NCBI GenBank assembly: GCA_016839745.1
Contig: JAEOTS010000116.1
Coordinates: 1-64,000, forward strand
Length of the DNA stretch: 64,000 nt
Direction of reading: 5' to 3'
Source of the DNA: Promethearchaeota archaeon
GTDB lineage: Archaea > Asgardarchaeota > Lokiarchaeia > Sigyniarchaeales > SOKP01
Part shown: in pieces, positions 1-10,595 of the stretch
Layout of the letters: the number at the start of each line of letters is the position of its first letter
Position numbering within the stretch: position 1 is the stretch's first letter
Position numbers and translations under genes: made by a program
The notes under the pieces: generated by a model
Told to the model about the DNA's origin: nothing
Database searches by the model: none
The model's input: only the letters and a program-made list of their open reading frames with translations

Positions 1-125
1 AAAAAAAGGTGAGTAATAATTTTAATAGTTCTTATTAATTAATAAATAATTTTCATTAATGAAATGCGACAAAAATGGCATAGTTTTTATCTGTTAAAAT
101 TTAAAATAATCAACTGGAGATATTT

Positions 126-329
126 TTAGTAAACGTAAGAAAAGCTTACAATCACTAAGAGTAAAAGTGCAAAAAGATTAAAGAGAAAGCTATATTTACC
201 CAGTTTTGGTAATTTTTCGTCGGTTGGTCTATTATTGTTTCTTTTACTAGAAGTTATATCCATAATCAGTACAAAAAATGAAGCCATAAAAAGCCCAAAA
301 ACCAGCACCAACAAAATAAATGCAAACAT
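126..329 (-). CDS. small two-TM membrane protein, unknown
   Basis: 67-aa ORF with two hydrophobic segments. Confidence 0.4.
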   Translation of the reverse strand: MFAFILLVLVFGLFMASFFVLIMDITSSKRNNNRPTDEKLPKLGKYSFLFNLFALLLLVIVSFSYVY

Positions 330-374
330 TATAAAAAAATACTATTGAATCTTATTTAAATCTTTTCCAATTAG

Positions 375-1352
375 TTATAGGTAGTTAGCTTTTTTTAAAT
401 TATTAGCTATTCTTTCTTTTACATCTGAAACTTCAGGCTTAAATTTAAAACCTGTAATTTTTTGATAGCTCTTCATATATCTTTTTGCGAGTTCAATCTT
501 AATCTCTGAGGATATTGGAGGGATCTCTTGGCTTGGTGCGATGTTTGGGAATATATTGGGATAAGTGTCCATTAACCAACCTCGAAAAATCTCTTTGTCT
601 AAAATTTCAGGTTCCTCCCCTTTTGTGAATCTTTCGTTATAACTTTCAGAAATCCAAAATCTAGAAGAATCTTGAGTGTGTATCTCGTCAGTTACTAGTA
701 ACTCTCCATCCTTCATTCCAAACTCGTATTTAGTATCTACTAATATCAGGTCATTTTTGTAACAATAATCTTGGGCGAATTTGAATAATTTATAGGAAGC
801 CTCTTCAATTTGCTCGTAAATCTCTTTATCTACCATCTTATCTTTTAAGATTTTTTCCCTAGAGATATAAATATCGTGTCCACTCTCCGCTTTAGTGGAA
901 GGAGTCAAAATAATATCATCTAATCTCTGATTTTTATGCAATCCTTTAGGTAAAATAATACCTGAAGTAGCCTCCCCTTTGGTGTAAGCTCTCCAAGCAG
1001 ATCCCGTTATGTATGCTCTTACAATCATTTCAACTGGAATCATTTCACACTGGTGAACCACAGCAACATTAGGATCTGGAATACTAATAATGTGATTTTT
1101 CACTAAGTGTTTAGTTTTTTCAAACCAGAAAGAAGAAATTTGATTTAACATTTGACCTTTAAATGGGATTGTTGTAATTACGCGGTCAAAAGCAGATAAC
1201 CGATCTGTAGCGATTATGATTCTAATATCATCTTTTATGTAATTGTCTCGTACTTTTCCTTGATAAAATTCACCTAATGACAAAAAATTAGTGCTATCTA
1301 AAGTTTTTTCAAATTGTTGTTTAATTATTTCATTTAAATTTTCTGATTCCAT
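375..1352 (-). CDS. purC: phosphoribosylaminoimidazole-succinocarboxamide synthase (SAICAR synthetase)
   Basis: GKVRDNY, IATDRLSAFDRV, VRAYITGSAWRAY, LVDTKYEFG motifs. Confidence 0.95.
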   Translation of the reverse strand: MESENLNEIIKQQFEKTLDSTNFLSLGEFYQGKVRDNYIKDDIRIIIATDRLSAFDRVITTIPFKGQMLNQISSFWFEKTKHLVKNHIISIPDPNVAVVHQCEMIPVEMIVRAYITGSAWRAYTKGEATSGIILPKGLHKNQRLDDIILTPSTKAESGHDIYISREKILKDKMVDKEIYEQIEEASYKLFKFAQDYCYKNDLILVDTKYEFGMKDGELLVTDEIHTQDSSRFWISESYNERFTKGEEPEILDKEIFRGWLMDTYPNIFPNIAPSQEIPPISSEIKIELAKRYMKSYQKITGFKFKPEVSDVKERIANNLKKANYL

Positions 1353-1443
1353 GGTTATAATTAAGAGGAAAAAGCATAAAAACTCTTATTGTCTGTTTTA
1401 TCCAGTACTTATTAACCCAAGAATAATTAGAAAATTACAAAAA

Positions 1444-1812
1444 TTATAGTTTTTGATAAGATCCGTTATTAAATTCCTCTAAGGAATACTTATCTTTATT
1501 TTTTTCCATCTTTTTAGTAAATGCACTGGTCAAATCTAGATTTATGCTATTTACAAGGCTGACTAGATATATAAAAACATCGGCTATCTCATCAGAGATA
1601 TTTTCTAAAAGATCATAGTCACTGTTAATAGTTTTAAGTGAGATATCCTTAAATAAAAAAATTTCAGATAATTCGGATACTTCTATTCCCAACGCTTGAA
1701 TTAAGTTCTGGGGAGTATGGAATTTCGTCCAGTTTCGATCTCTAACAAATTTTTGCACTTCTTTTTTAAAAAAAGAAACAGAGGTATTATTATCATCTGG
1801 GATAGGATTCAT
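1444..1812 (-). CDS. MazG-like nucleotide pyrophosphohydrolase
   Basis: FVRDRNWTKFHTPQNLIQALGIEVSELSEIF...EIADVFIYLV, the MazG/dCTPase metal-binding pattern. Confidence 0.85.
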   Translation of the reverse strand: MNPIPDDNNTSVSFFKKEVQKFVRDRNWTKFHTPQNLIQALGIEVSELSEIFLFKDISLKTINSDYDLLENISDEIADVFIYLVSLVNSINLDLTSAFTKKMEKNKDKYSLEEFNNGSYQKL

Positions 1813-1854
1813 AAATAAACATAAACTCGAATAGTAATAAAATATTATGGTATA

Positions 1855-2691
1855 TTACTCAAGTTTTTTTATAAAATCACATATTAACTCGTTAATTATT
1901 TCTTTCCGTTGCGCAGGTGCGAAATGTCCCGCCATATCTAATACTTCCAGGCGAGAATTTGGAATTTTTTTATGAAGTTCTTCTGACATTTGTTCTGGAG
2001 CGAAATTATCTAATCGCCCAGCAATAATTAGGGTGGGGCAATTAATTCCGGAGGGGTCATATTCATTAATTTCATTAATCATACTAAAGATCTGATCTTC
2101 AATAAGCATATATAACTCGTCTTTCGTTAATTTCATGCCATTTAAAGAATCTGCTAACGAAATTAGAATATATGGAATAATTTTATCCAAGATATCCTCA
2201 ACAGAATTGGCAACCACATCTAAAAAATTTATGCGGATAAAATATGGAAGTAAATTGTAAAAAATATTTCTAATTACATTATCAATCATTATATACCCTG
2301 AATTAAGCAAAATGAGGAACTTGACATTATCCGGGTGAGTTAAACTGATTAGTTGCCCAATCATACCACCAACTAAAGAATGACCGATAATTCCATATTT
2401 TTCGTCTACACCTAAATGAGTTAACAAGTCTTCAAGATCTCTTATGATATCGTACCGTAAGTTCTTATCAAGACTTAATTTTATAGGTTGATCACTTTTA
2501 CCATGCCCTAATGCATCGAAAGCAATGATACGATAGGATTTTTTCAACATTTTTATTTGTCCTTTAAAAAATGAAGCTGAGGAGGCGAAACCATGAAGTA
2601 AGATAATAGTACCCTCTGTCTGATCCTTAATCTCACCATTGATGTCTTCGTAATACAGATTGTATCCTTCTTGGCTTCTAAAGAAGGGCAT
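1855..2691 (-). CDS. alpha/beta hydrolase
   Basis: LLHGFASSASFF, AFDALGHGKSD, GHSLVGGMI nucleophile elbow, C-terminal GH. Confidence 0.85.
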   Translation of the reverse strand: MPFFRSQEGYNLYYEDINGEIKDQTEGTIILLHGFASSASFFKGQIKMLKKSYRIIAFDALGHGKSDQPIKLSLDKNLRYDIIRDLEDLLTHLGVDEKYGIIGHSLVGGMIGQLISLTHPDNVKFLILLNSGYIMIDNVIRNIFYNLLPYFIRINFLDVVANSVEDILDKIIPYILISLADSLNGMKLTKDELYMLIEDQIFSMINEINEYDPSGINCPTLIIAGRLDNFAPEQMSEELHKKIPNSRLEVLDMAGHFAPAQRKEIINELICDFIKKLE

Positions 2692-2892
2692 GATATCATA
2701 AATTTATTTCTTGGGTTTAAATTTTTGAATATAAGAGTCAAGAAATACTTTTCTAAAATGAACATCATTTAGAATTCGGATTTAAATCTGAAAATATTAT
2801 ACAAATTAAAAATTGAAAAGTAAAATTAACTGAATTATTTTCATTTAAATTGCTGGCTTTAAAAAAGAAGTCTTTCTAATTTTAAAAAAATA

Positions 2893-4350
2893 TTATAAGT
2901 TTTTCGTTACACGCTTTTTAAGATATACATCAAGCATGGCAGGCATAAATATTCTCTTTAAAGTTTTGTAAACTTTTGCATTTCCTGGATTTGGATCTTT
3001 TACATCTACAAATCTTACCATTCTCTCAATAGCACTTTCAATACTACTATATTTTTTACACCCATAAAAACCTAGTATAGCTGCACCCATAGCTGCGCCA
3101 TCTTTGATTTCTGGCACGAAAACTTTTCTTGATAGGATATCAGCAAAGATTTGTACCCACAGTTCACTATTCATTGCTCCACCATCCACTCTCACTTCTG
3201 CTGTTTTCACTCTCGCCATTCCTTCTACTAATCCTAAATACATATTAGCACTTAATGCAGCAGATTCCATAATCGCTCTTGCCATATGACCTCTATTGTG
3301 ATTCCATCCTAAACCATGAATAGTACCCTTTCGAAATATATATAATGGAAGAAACAATAATCCTTCGCTTCCAGGGGGAATTTTTGCTGCTTCTGTCGTT
3401 AAAATATCATAAACATTAAGATTTTTTTCTTCACTTTCTTTTACTTGTAATTGTGAAAAATTTTCCCTAAACCACTTAAAAGCAGTTCCCGTTCCGGGAA
3501 TTATACCTTCTATGTTCCACTTATCTTTTATAACAGAAGGCCATGAGAAAATTGGGAAATCTCCCGCTGGATCTATAGGTCTATCTACAACAATATCTAC
3601 AAATGTACCAGTACCGGTCGTCACTTTTACTTGTCCCTCATTTATAACTCCTAAACCTAATGCTGAACATTGTTGATCTCCACCACCTAAAACAACAGGA
3701 ATATTTCTTTTTAAACCTAGAGAATCGGCAGATGTGCTGAGTAATTCACCAATTACATCTCCAGGTGTATAAAGTTCTGGCCATAAATCTAATGGTAAAC
3801 CATATGCTTCTGCAAGCTCATCATCCCACTTTAGAGTAGATCTACTTAAAATCCCCATAATTCCATTTTGGGGATCAGTTGCGCATATCCCACATAATTT
3901 CATATAGATATAAGTATCAGCATTTATTATTTTTGCAGCTCTACTAAATAATTCAGGCCTATTTTTTTTAATCCATAATATTTTAGGGATTGCTCTTCTT
4001 AAATCCGTCTCTTTTTGCCATTCTTTACCACTAGATTCTTCTCTTTCATCCATCCATGTTAAAGCAGGGTGTAAAACATTTCCTTCCTTATCAATAATTG
4101 TAGTCGTACCACGAAGGAATGAAGCCGAAATCCCTATCACATCATCTGGATTAACTTTTTTCATAACCCTATTACAAGTGTTTTTAATAGCATTCCACCA
4201 AATTTGTGGATCTTGCTCCGAAATACCAACTGGTTGGTTAACTATGGGATACTCCTCATAAGCTTTAGCAATTTCATTCCCATTAATATCAAATATAATC
4301 GAGCGAGCACCAGTTGTTCCCACATCGAAAACACATATTTTATCACTCAT
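2893..4350 (-). CDS. FGGY-family carbohydrate kinase (xylulokinase/glycerol kinase-like)
   Basis: CVFDVGTTGARSIIFD N-terminus, WMDERE, VDGGAMNSELWVQIFADIL. Confidence 0.9.
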   Translation of the reverse strand: MSDKICVFDVGTTGARSIIFDINGNEIAKAYEEYPIVNQPVGISEQDPQIWWNAIKNTCNRVMKKVNPDDVIGISASFLRGTTTIIDKEGNVLHPALTWMDEREESSGKEWQKETDLRRAIPKILWIKKNRPELFSRAAKIINADTYIYMKLCGICATDPQNGIMGILSRSTLKWDDELAEAYGLPLDLWPELYTPGDVIGELLSTSADSLGLKRNIPVVLGGGDQQCSALGLGVINEGQVKVTTGTGTFVDIVVDRPIDPAGDFPIFSWPSVIKDKWNIEGIIPGTGTAFKWFRENFSQLQVKESEEKNLNVYDILTTEAAKIPPGSEGLLFLPLYIFRKGTIHGLGWNHNRGHMARAIMESAALSANMYLGLVEGMARVKTAEVRVDGGAMNSELWVQIFADILSRKVFVPEIKDGAAMGAAILGFYGCKKYSSIESAIERMVRFVDVKDPNPGNAKVYKTLKRIFMPAMLDVYLKKRVTKNL

Positions 4351-4403
4351 ATAATCACTTTTTAATATTTTTTAACTAAATTTATTAAATTTATCATTCA
4401 ATT

Positions 4404-5672
4404 TTAGAGTGTCTTATTTAATATTTCAGACACATCCATTATTTTAATCTTTTCTTTTTCTTCTTCTTTCAGGCCATAACCTAATCCTAATTCGCATAGA
4501 GGGCACGCTGACACAAAAAGCTCTGCCCCTGTTTCTTTTAATTCATCTACTCTAATTGTAGCTTCTTTAATAGCCAATTCCCTGTCAGCCCAATGAGCTG
4601 TCCCGCTCCATCCACAACAATGAACATATTCCTTATTATAGATCGGCTCAACAATTTCTAAACCTTGAATTTTACTAAGGATGTCCCTAATAGACGAAGT
4701 ATCGTTCAGATTTCTTGCGATAAGACAAGGATCGTGAATGGTTACTTTTTTCAATTCATTAGGTACACTTTTAGTAGGTATAATTTTTCCTTCATCTAAT
4801 AATTGTGCTATGTATTCTACAATGTGGATTATTTTTTTTTCAATCTTGATTCCTAAGCTTTCGTATCTCTTCGTTACCGTTAGGATACACCCAGGACAAT
4901 CCGATATGACAATTTTAGCTCCAGTAGATTCAATTAATTCTTTATTTTTTACTGCGAAGTCTTTAGCAGTTTGTAAATCTCTAATATTAAATGAAGGTCC
5001 CCCACAACATATTTTTTTATCCAGATTTGTTGAAAATTTTACTCCAGCTTTCTTTAATATCCCAATATTTGCTTTTATTACTTCTGGGAATTTCATTGAC
5101 TCGCAGCCAAGATAATAGAATACTTCATCATTTCCATCTGTTTCAATATTTTCAATCTCATTTTCTTTATATGTTTCATAGATATTGTATCCCTCAATCG
5201 TATTTGATTCCTTCAATTTTTTGATTTGTTCTTTACAATAATCTGGCATTAAACCCTTTTCATTTAACTCATCTCTTACCGTTTCCAAAAGCGATACAAC
5301 AGAAAAATCGAAAGGACACCAAATCTTACACGATTCCTCATTTGTACATTTATACATTAGATCAATAAAATCCTTATTTTCTTCCTTATAAGGATCAATT
5401 TTCCCAATAGATAAATAATACCCTATTTTTGACTTATAACCAGGGCTCATTGATTCTTTTTGTGCTGCTTGTAATGTTCCACAATCAAACCGGCAAAGAT
5501 TTGGGCAAAGCGCACAATTTATCAAATTATCAATATCTGCTTTATGATCTCCTTCCGGAAAGAAATTCTTTTTTACGCGACTTATATTTTTAATGACTTT
5601 TCTCTTTACTTCTTTTTCAACCTTGTTAAGTTCTTCAATGAACCATCTATATTTATCTAAGAATTCTTGCAT
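4404..5672 (-). CDS. (Fe-S)-binding protein with two CCG domains (GlpC/heterodisulfide-reductase-D-like)
   Basis: CALCPNLCRFDC and CTNEESCKIWC clusters; CCGGPS and CCGWSG CCG motifs. Confidence 0.85.
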   Translation of the reverse strand: MQEFLDKYRWFIEELNKVEKEVKRKVIKNISRVKKNFFPEGDHKADIDNLINCALCPNLCRFDCGTLQAAQKESMSPGYKSKIGYYLSIGKIDPYKEENKDFIDLMYKCTNEESCKIWCPFDFSVVSLLETVRDELNEKGLMPDYCKEQIKKLKESNTIEGYNIYETYKENEIENIETDGNDEVFYYLGCESMKFPEVIKANIGILKKAGVKFSTNLDKKICCGGPSFNIRDLQTAKDFAVKNKELIESTGAKIVISDCPGCILTVTKRYESLGIKIEKKIIHIVEYIAQLLDEGKIIPTKSVPNELKKVTIHDPCLIARNLNDTSSIRDILSKIQGLEIVEPIYNKEYVHCCGWSGTAHWADRELAIKEATIRVDELKETGAELFVSACPLCELGLGYGLKEEEKEKIKIMDVSEILNKTL

Positions 5673-7160
5673 CTAATTAATACCCTCCTTCCAAATATTT
5701 TCGTAAACTTTGCCGGGATTTAGGATGTTTCGAGGATCCAAAATCTTCTTGAACTCTTTCATGATTTTCATACTCTTACCCCATTCTACTCCCATCCATC
5801 TTGCTCGATTTATTCCAATACCATGATGGTGAGCTATCGATCCACCAGAAGCCACAACTGCTTCCATTGTTGCATTCCAAACCTTTTGATAAAAATCGAA
5901 ATTAGTATCTTCTCCAGTTTCAACTCCTCCAAACGAAAAGTACATTCCCACTCCATTTGGATAGAAATGCGAAACATGTGCTGTAAATAATATAACTCCT
6001 TTAACCTTTTTAACGAAATCTAATACGTGATGATACATTATTGCTGCGTTTTCCCATGAAGAAGCTACTTCAATTGTATCAAAAGTAATCTGCATTTTTG
6101 GAGTTGTGCTTGTCTCAGTAACTCGAAATCTAGTTTCAAACCAATGTTCAACTGGATGAACACCACAATCGACTCCTGAATTCTGTTCGCATTTTTCTCT
6201 CGTAATTTCCTCTTCGAGATTGACAAGTCGTTCATTACCTTCACATACAAAAACTACCATAACTTTATCCTTAGCTTTTTCCACGTCCAAAAAATGTCTT
6301 TTAGTTTCATCTTTATCATAAATCCTAACAACAGCAGGATAAATTTGTTCTCGCAAAATTTGCCTAACAGCTTCTAAAGCATCTTCAAAGGTATTAAACG
6401 CATATGATATTAATGCTCGTTTCTCTGGATACGGCCAAATTCTTAGGGTAACTTCAGTCACTATTCCTAAAGTCCCCTCATTCCCTATAAATAACTTATC
6501 TAGTTGAGGACCCGTTGCTTTTCTAACAATTGGGTTAAAATTAATTATATCTCCTTGAGGTAAAATTATTTCCATTCCTAGTATGATATCTTCAATTTTA
6601 CCGTATTTCGTTGAAAATTGCCCCGCTGCTCTATGTGCAGTCCATCCTCCCACAGAAGACATTTGAACAGATTGAGGAATATTTCCACAGGTAAATCCTT
6701 TATTATTTAAGATACGTTCCAAATTCATACCGTTAATTCCAGATTGAACGGTTACTGTTAGATCTTTTTTATTCAATTTTAGGATCTGATTGAATTTCTT
6801 CATATCAATAATGATTCCGCCCCTAATAGGAATTGCGCCTCCGACTACTCCAGAACCCTCAGCATAAGGTATAACTGGGATTCCCTCCGAATTTGCCAAT
6901 TGTAAAATTTCTACAATTTGGTTTTTGTTTTCCGGCCATGTAATGAAATCAGCAAGAGCAGCAATCTTTCCTTCTAATGTCCAATTATATCCAATCATTG
7001 TAGAATCTTTTGTATATGCAAAGATATCAATCTCGCTGTTAGAAAAATTCTTCTCTCCAAGAATTTCGCCTAATTTCGCCTTAATCTTTTGTTTATCCTT
7101 AATTTCAGAGCGATTATTTTTGTAAATTAATTCAAAATCTTTAAAATCCATCAATATCAA
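5673..7160 (-). CDS. FAD-binding oxidase, GlcD/alkylglycerone-phosphate-synthase-like
   Basis: PYAEGSGVVGG FAD loop, GNEGTLGIVTEVTLRIWP, GGSIAHHHGIGINRARW, LDPRNILNPGK. Confidence 0.85.
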   Translation of the reverse strand: MILMDFKDFELIYKNNRSEIKDKQKIKAKLGEILGEKNFSNSEIDIFAYTKDSTMIGYNWTLEGKIAALADFITWPENKNQIVEILQLANSEGIPVIPYAEGSGVVGGAIPIRGGIIIDMKKFNQILKLNKKDLTVTVQSGINGMNLERILNNKGFTCGNIPQSVQMSSVGGWTAHRAAGQFSTKYGKIEDIILGMEIILPQGDIINFNPIVRKATGPQLDKLFIGNEGTLGIVTEVTLRIWPYPEKRALISYAFNTFEDALEAVRQILREQIYPAVVRIYDKDETKRHFLDVEKAKDKVMVVFVCEGNERLVNLEEEITREKCEQNSGVDCGVHPVEHWFETRFRVTETSTTPKMQITFDTIEVASSWENAAIMYHHVLDFVKKVKGVILFTAHVSHFYPNGVGMYFSFGGVETGEDTNFDFYQKVWNATMEAVVASGGSIAHHHGIGINRARWMGVEWGKSMKIMKEFKKILDPRNILNPGKVYENIWKEGIN

Positions 7161-7264
7161 TAGTTTCTTTTATTTACTATGATAATGATTAGAATTAATT
7201 TAAAATTTCTACTTTCAAATTAACCTTTAAAGCCTTGAAAATTTATGGAATAAAAAAGATTAGT

Positions 7265-8746
7265 TTAATACATTATTTCTCCCGTAAGCTTGTTCACTTT
7301 TAAGTGTCTGAACCTAGCATGAGTTTTATTTAACTCTGGACTCGCAGATATCTTTTCTGCTACTTCTGGTGGAAATAAATAGTTTGCCATTTTGATAATC
7401 AATTGTGGAGTCTCAATACAATTAAATAGTTTTAAGATCTCATATGAGTAGATTAGTTCAGAGATTAAATCAAAATTAGTATCTTCTGAAATTTCAAGTA
7501 GTTCCAAATTCCTGTAAATTTTAGAGATAGTGCTTTCTAACAAATCGTAATCTTTTAATTTGCTTAAAGTATTTCTCATATAATTACAAAATACTACATA
7601 ATAAGTCGCTTCTGAAGAAACAAAGCCGTCTCTATATTGTTTTATTCCTTCTGGTGCTATTCTTTGCTCCAATTCTTCTAATATTGCGTAAATATTATCC
7701 TCTACATTTCTAGCACGAATCAGATTATATATTTTTAAAATTACAACTAATTGGGATGTTTCTAAGTTCTTCAGATATGTGGTTTCAAAAAACTTAGGAT
7801 CGGTTTCGATTAATCTATTAATTTGATCATCTGTAAGCCATAATTTCATATAAAATGTAGCTTTTAGAAGATAATACACTCCATCAGTAGCTTGTACTAA
7901 AGGTGCTTCAAACTCATCGATCCCTTCCTCATATAAATCTAATAAGAAACTCTTAACTTTAGCATCATCCAACTTTATGTTCAATGCGTCTGCTAAGTAT
8001 AACCCACAATAATAGAGATCAGGATTTTTTAATGTAACCAAGGGAATAGTTATTAACCATTCGTTTATATTGTCCGAAATAAAATTCTTTATATGAGCAA
8101 AATCAAATTTTTCTTCTAAATGAAAAATATTAATTATACGATAAATAAGATATAAGAGCTGTAGTTTTTCTTTTGGATCTGGTAGATCCTCTAGCATCTC
8201 AATTTTTTCTTTATTTAATACTAATTTTTTTTCAAATTTCTTATGTATTTGAATATATTTCTTTAAATTTTCTTTTTTTTCTGGATATTTATCAATTAGA
8301 TCCTTTAAGTTTTTCAATTCTACAATAAATTCTAAGCTCAAAAAATTAGTTGCTTTCAAGTTTAGCATAATACGATTAACATTATCTATATCAACTAAAT
8401 AAGCTACTACTTTCTCAAGAAAAATCTCATATAGTATTGGAGCTATTTTTAAATCATAAATTTGATGTATCGTACATTTTTTATCAATATCGTCGAGATT
8501 AAGGTTAACAAAAGGATCTAAAAATATATATTCTAACCTCTCTCTTTCAAATCCAAGAGCAACTAATTCAGATTTAATAAATTCTAAAAGTTTAGCAAAT
8601 TGGCTATTAAAGTTATCGGTTTCATTGTTATTTTTATTCGTAAACTTATTAATTCTATCGTGAAAAAATTGATCTAATCGATTAAATAAAATGTCTTCAT
8701 TGTCTAAGTATAAGCTAGAAATATTCAATAATCCTTGAAATATCAT
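7265..8746 (-). CDS. conserved hypothetical, alpha-helical, possibly prenyltransferase-like repeats
   Basis: long ORF; weak repeat resemblance only. Confidence 0.35.
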   Translation of the reverse strand: MIFQGLLNISSLYLDNEDILFNRLDQFFHDRINKFTNKNNNETDNFNSQFAKLLEFIKSELVALGFERERLEYIFLDPFVNLNLDDIDKKCTIHQIYDLKIAPILYEIFLEKVVAYLVDIDNVNRIMLNLKATNFLSLEFIVELKNLKDLIDKYPEKKENLKKYIQIHKKFEKKLVLNKEKIEMLEDLPDPKEKLQLLYLIYRIINIFHLEEKFDFAHIKNFISDNINEWLITIPLVTLKNPDLYYCGLYLADALNIKLDDAKVKSFLLDLYEEGIDEFEAPLVQATDGVYYLLKATFYMKLWLTDDQINRLIETDPKFFETTYLKNLETSQLVVILKIYNLIRARNVEDNIYAILEELEQRIAPEGIKQYRDGFVSSEATYYVVFCNYMRNTLSKLKDYDLLESTISKIYRNLELLEISEDTNFDLISELIYSYEILKLFNCIETPQLIIKMANYLFPPEVAEKISASPELNKTHARFRHLKVNKLTGEIMY

Positions 8747-9134
8747 TTAGAGCTACGCCAATTTTTATTTTAATTAAATACTCTGATTGTAGCAATATTC
8801 TTTAAACTTTATATGTGAGAATAAAAATTAATACTTTTTTATTCAAACTTATAGTATAATGAAAATATTTGCAGATTATTATTTAATTGGGCGGTTATGT
8901 TTAAGTATGAAATTTATCAAAATATAATCTAAAATGATAATAGCTTCTTAGTGTCTTTAATGTAAGATTTATAATCTTAACTCGTAATAAAAAAGCTTCA
9001 ATAAAAATAAAGATTTAACCATTTGAATTTTTAACTTAATGGATACTTAAAATTTGAAACAATTACTTCATAAAATTAAAATTAAAAAAAAAATTATTTT
9101 ATATAAGATAATTTTTAAGGCAAAGATGAAAAAT

Positions 9135-10562
9135 ATGACATCAAATATATTTGGTACTTCAGGTATAAGAAAAGTGTTCCAAAATTATAGTGAAACAGAT
9201 CTCATGTTTACACCACAAATGGCTTTAGATGTGGGATTAGCGTTGGGTACATACTTAAAAGGTACAGGTATCGTAGTTATCGGGAAGGATATTAGAACCT
9301 CTGCTTTACCAATAGAATATTCATTAATTTCTGGGATTTTAAGTACGGGATGTAACGTGAAAACATTAGGAATTGTAACCACACCCACATTAGCAATGTC
9401 TCAACGATTTTTAGATGCGAATGCTGGAGTTATGATTACCGCATCCCATAATACTCCCGAATATATTGGATTAAAATTTTGGAATCCTTCAGGTATAGGT
9501 TATTCCTATGAACAAGAAGAAGAAATTTCGCGAATATATGACGAGAAGAATTTTCTTGATATCAAATGGGATCAAATTGGAAAAGTTACTCAGGTTAATG
9601 AAATTAACGATAAACACATTTTAGATATAACGAATCGTATAAAATTTGATGGAAGTAAACTTAATGTTATAGTTGACCCCGGAAACGGAGCGGGATGTGA
9701 AATCGTCCCAAGACTTTTAAGTGTTTATAATATAAATATTATTACAATCAATGCTCAAATGGATGGTAAATTCCCTGGAAGAAATTCAGAACCCAGTGAA
9801 AAAAATTTAATTCAGATTTCCAAATTTTTAAAAATATCAACACAAGAAGATATTGGAATAGCGCTAGATGGGGATGCTGATAGAGTTATTTTTTTAGATG
9901 AAACTGGTGAAATTGTCGATCCAATTAGGTTATTAGCCCTTTTGGCGAAATATTATATACAAAATAATAAAAATAAAATTTCTAAGAATGATATGAAAGT
10001 TTCTACCCCTGTAAACTCATCTAGTTTAATTGAGGATGTGTTACAACCATTAGGTTGCGAAGTAATAAGAACTAAAGTCGGAGATATCCAAGTAGCTGAA
10101 GCTTTACATGAGAATGGGGGATTTTTGGGTGGAGAGACCTCAGGTACTTATATTTGGCCCAGCTTCCATTTAGGACCAGATTCAATTGTCACAATCGGAA
10201 TAGTATTGCAAATGATGGTCAAAACAGGAAAAACATTAATAGAACTATTGAAAGAAATTCCAAAATATCCCTATTACCGTCAGCAATTTCAGCTTATAAA
10301 AGATATTCCCTTTACTGAGGAAATAAACCAAAAAATTATTACTGAAATGAAAGAGAGCTTCGATTCTATCGGAAAAAAATTAAAATCTACTAATAAAATG
10401 GATGGTTGTAGATTCGATTACGATACGGGATGGATTTTAATAAGACGTTCGGGAACAAGCCCTTACTTAAGAATTTCCGGTGAATCCAGTATCGATATAA
10501 ATCAATCAATTGAAATGAATAAAATAGCAGAAGATAAAATGAAAAAATTAAATTTAATATGA
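9135..10562 (+). CDS. glmM: phosphoglucosamine mutase/phosphohexomutase
   Basis: FGTSGIRK, GVMITASHN, ALDGDADRVIF, GGETSGTYIW, RRSGTSPYLRI; start at ATG 9135 preferred over the TTG at 9054. Confidence 0.9.
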   Translation: MTSNIFGTSGIRKVFQNYSETDLMFTPQMALDVGLALGTYLKGTGIVVIGKDIRTSALPIEYSLISGILSTGCNVKTLGIVTTPTLAMSQRFLDANAGVMITASHNTPEYIGLKFWNPSGIGYSYEQEEEISRIYDEKNFLDIKWDQIGKVTQVNEINDKHILDITNRIKFDGSKLNVIVDPGNGAGCEIVPRLLSVYNINIITINAQMDGKFPGRNSEPSEKNLIQISKFLKISTQEDIGIALDGDADRVIFLDETGEIVDPIRLLALLAKYYIQNNKNKISKNDMKVSTPVNSSSLIEDVLQPLGCEVIRTKVGDIQVAEALHENGGFLGGETSGTYIWPSFHLGPDSIVTIGIVLQMMVKTGKTLIELLKEIPKYPYYRQQFQLIKDIPFTEEINQKIITEMKESFDSIGKKLKSTNKMDGCRFDYDTGWILIRRSGTSPYLRISGESSIDINQSIEMNKIAEDKMKKLNLI

Positions 10563-10595
10563 AGTTTTTGTTAGTATTAATTTTTTTGTTCGAAG

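Noticed and set aside
2553-2768. 71-aa minus-strand ORF overlapping the start of the alpha/beta hydrolase
   Set aside because: Overlaps the hydrolase N-terminus in another frame and has no motif.
3104-3289. Short + strand ORF inside the FGGY kinase gene, and other antisense ORFs (e.g. 4738-5115, 11945-12181, 20067-20381, 36806-37219, 60153-60464)
   Set aside because: Antisense to well-supported genes with strong family motifs; consistent with chance open frames.
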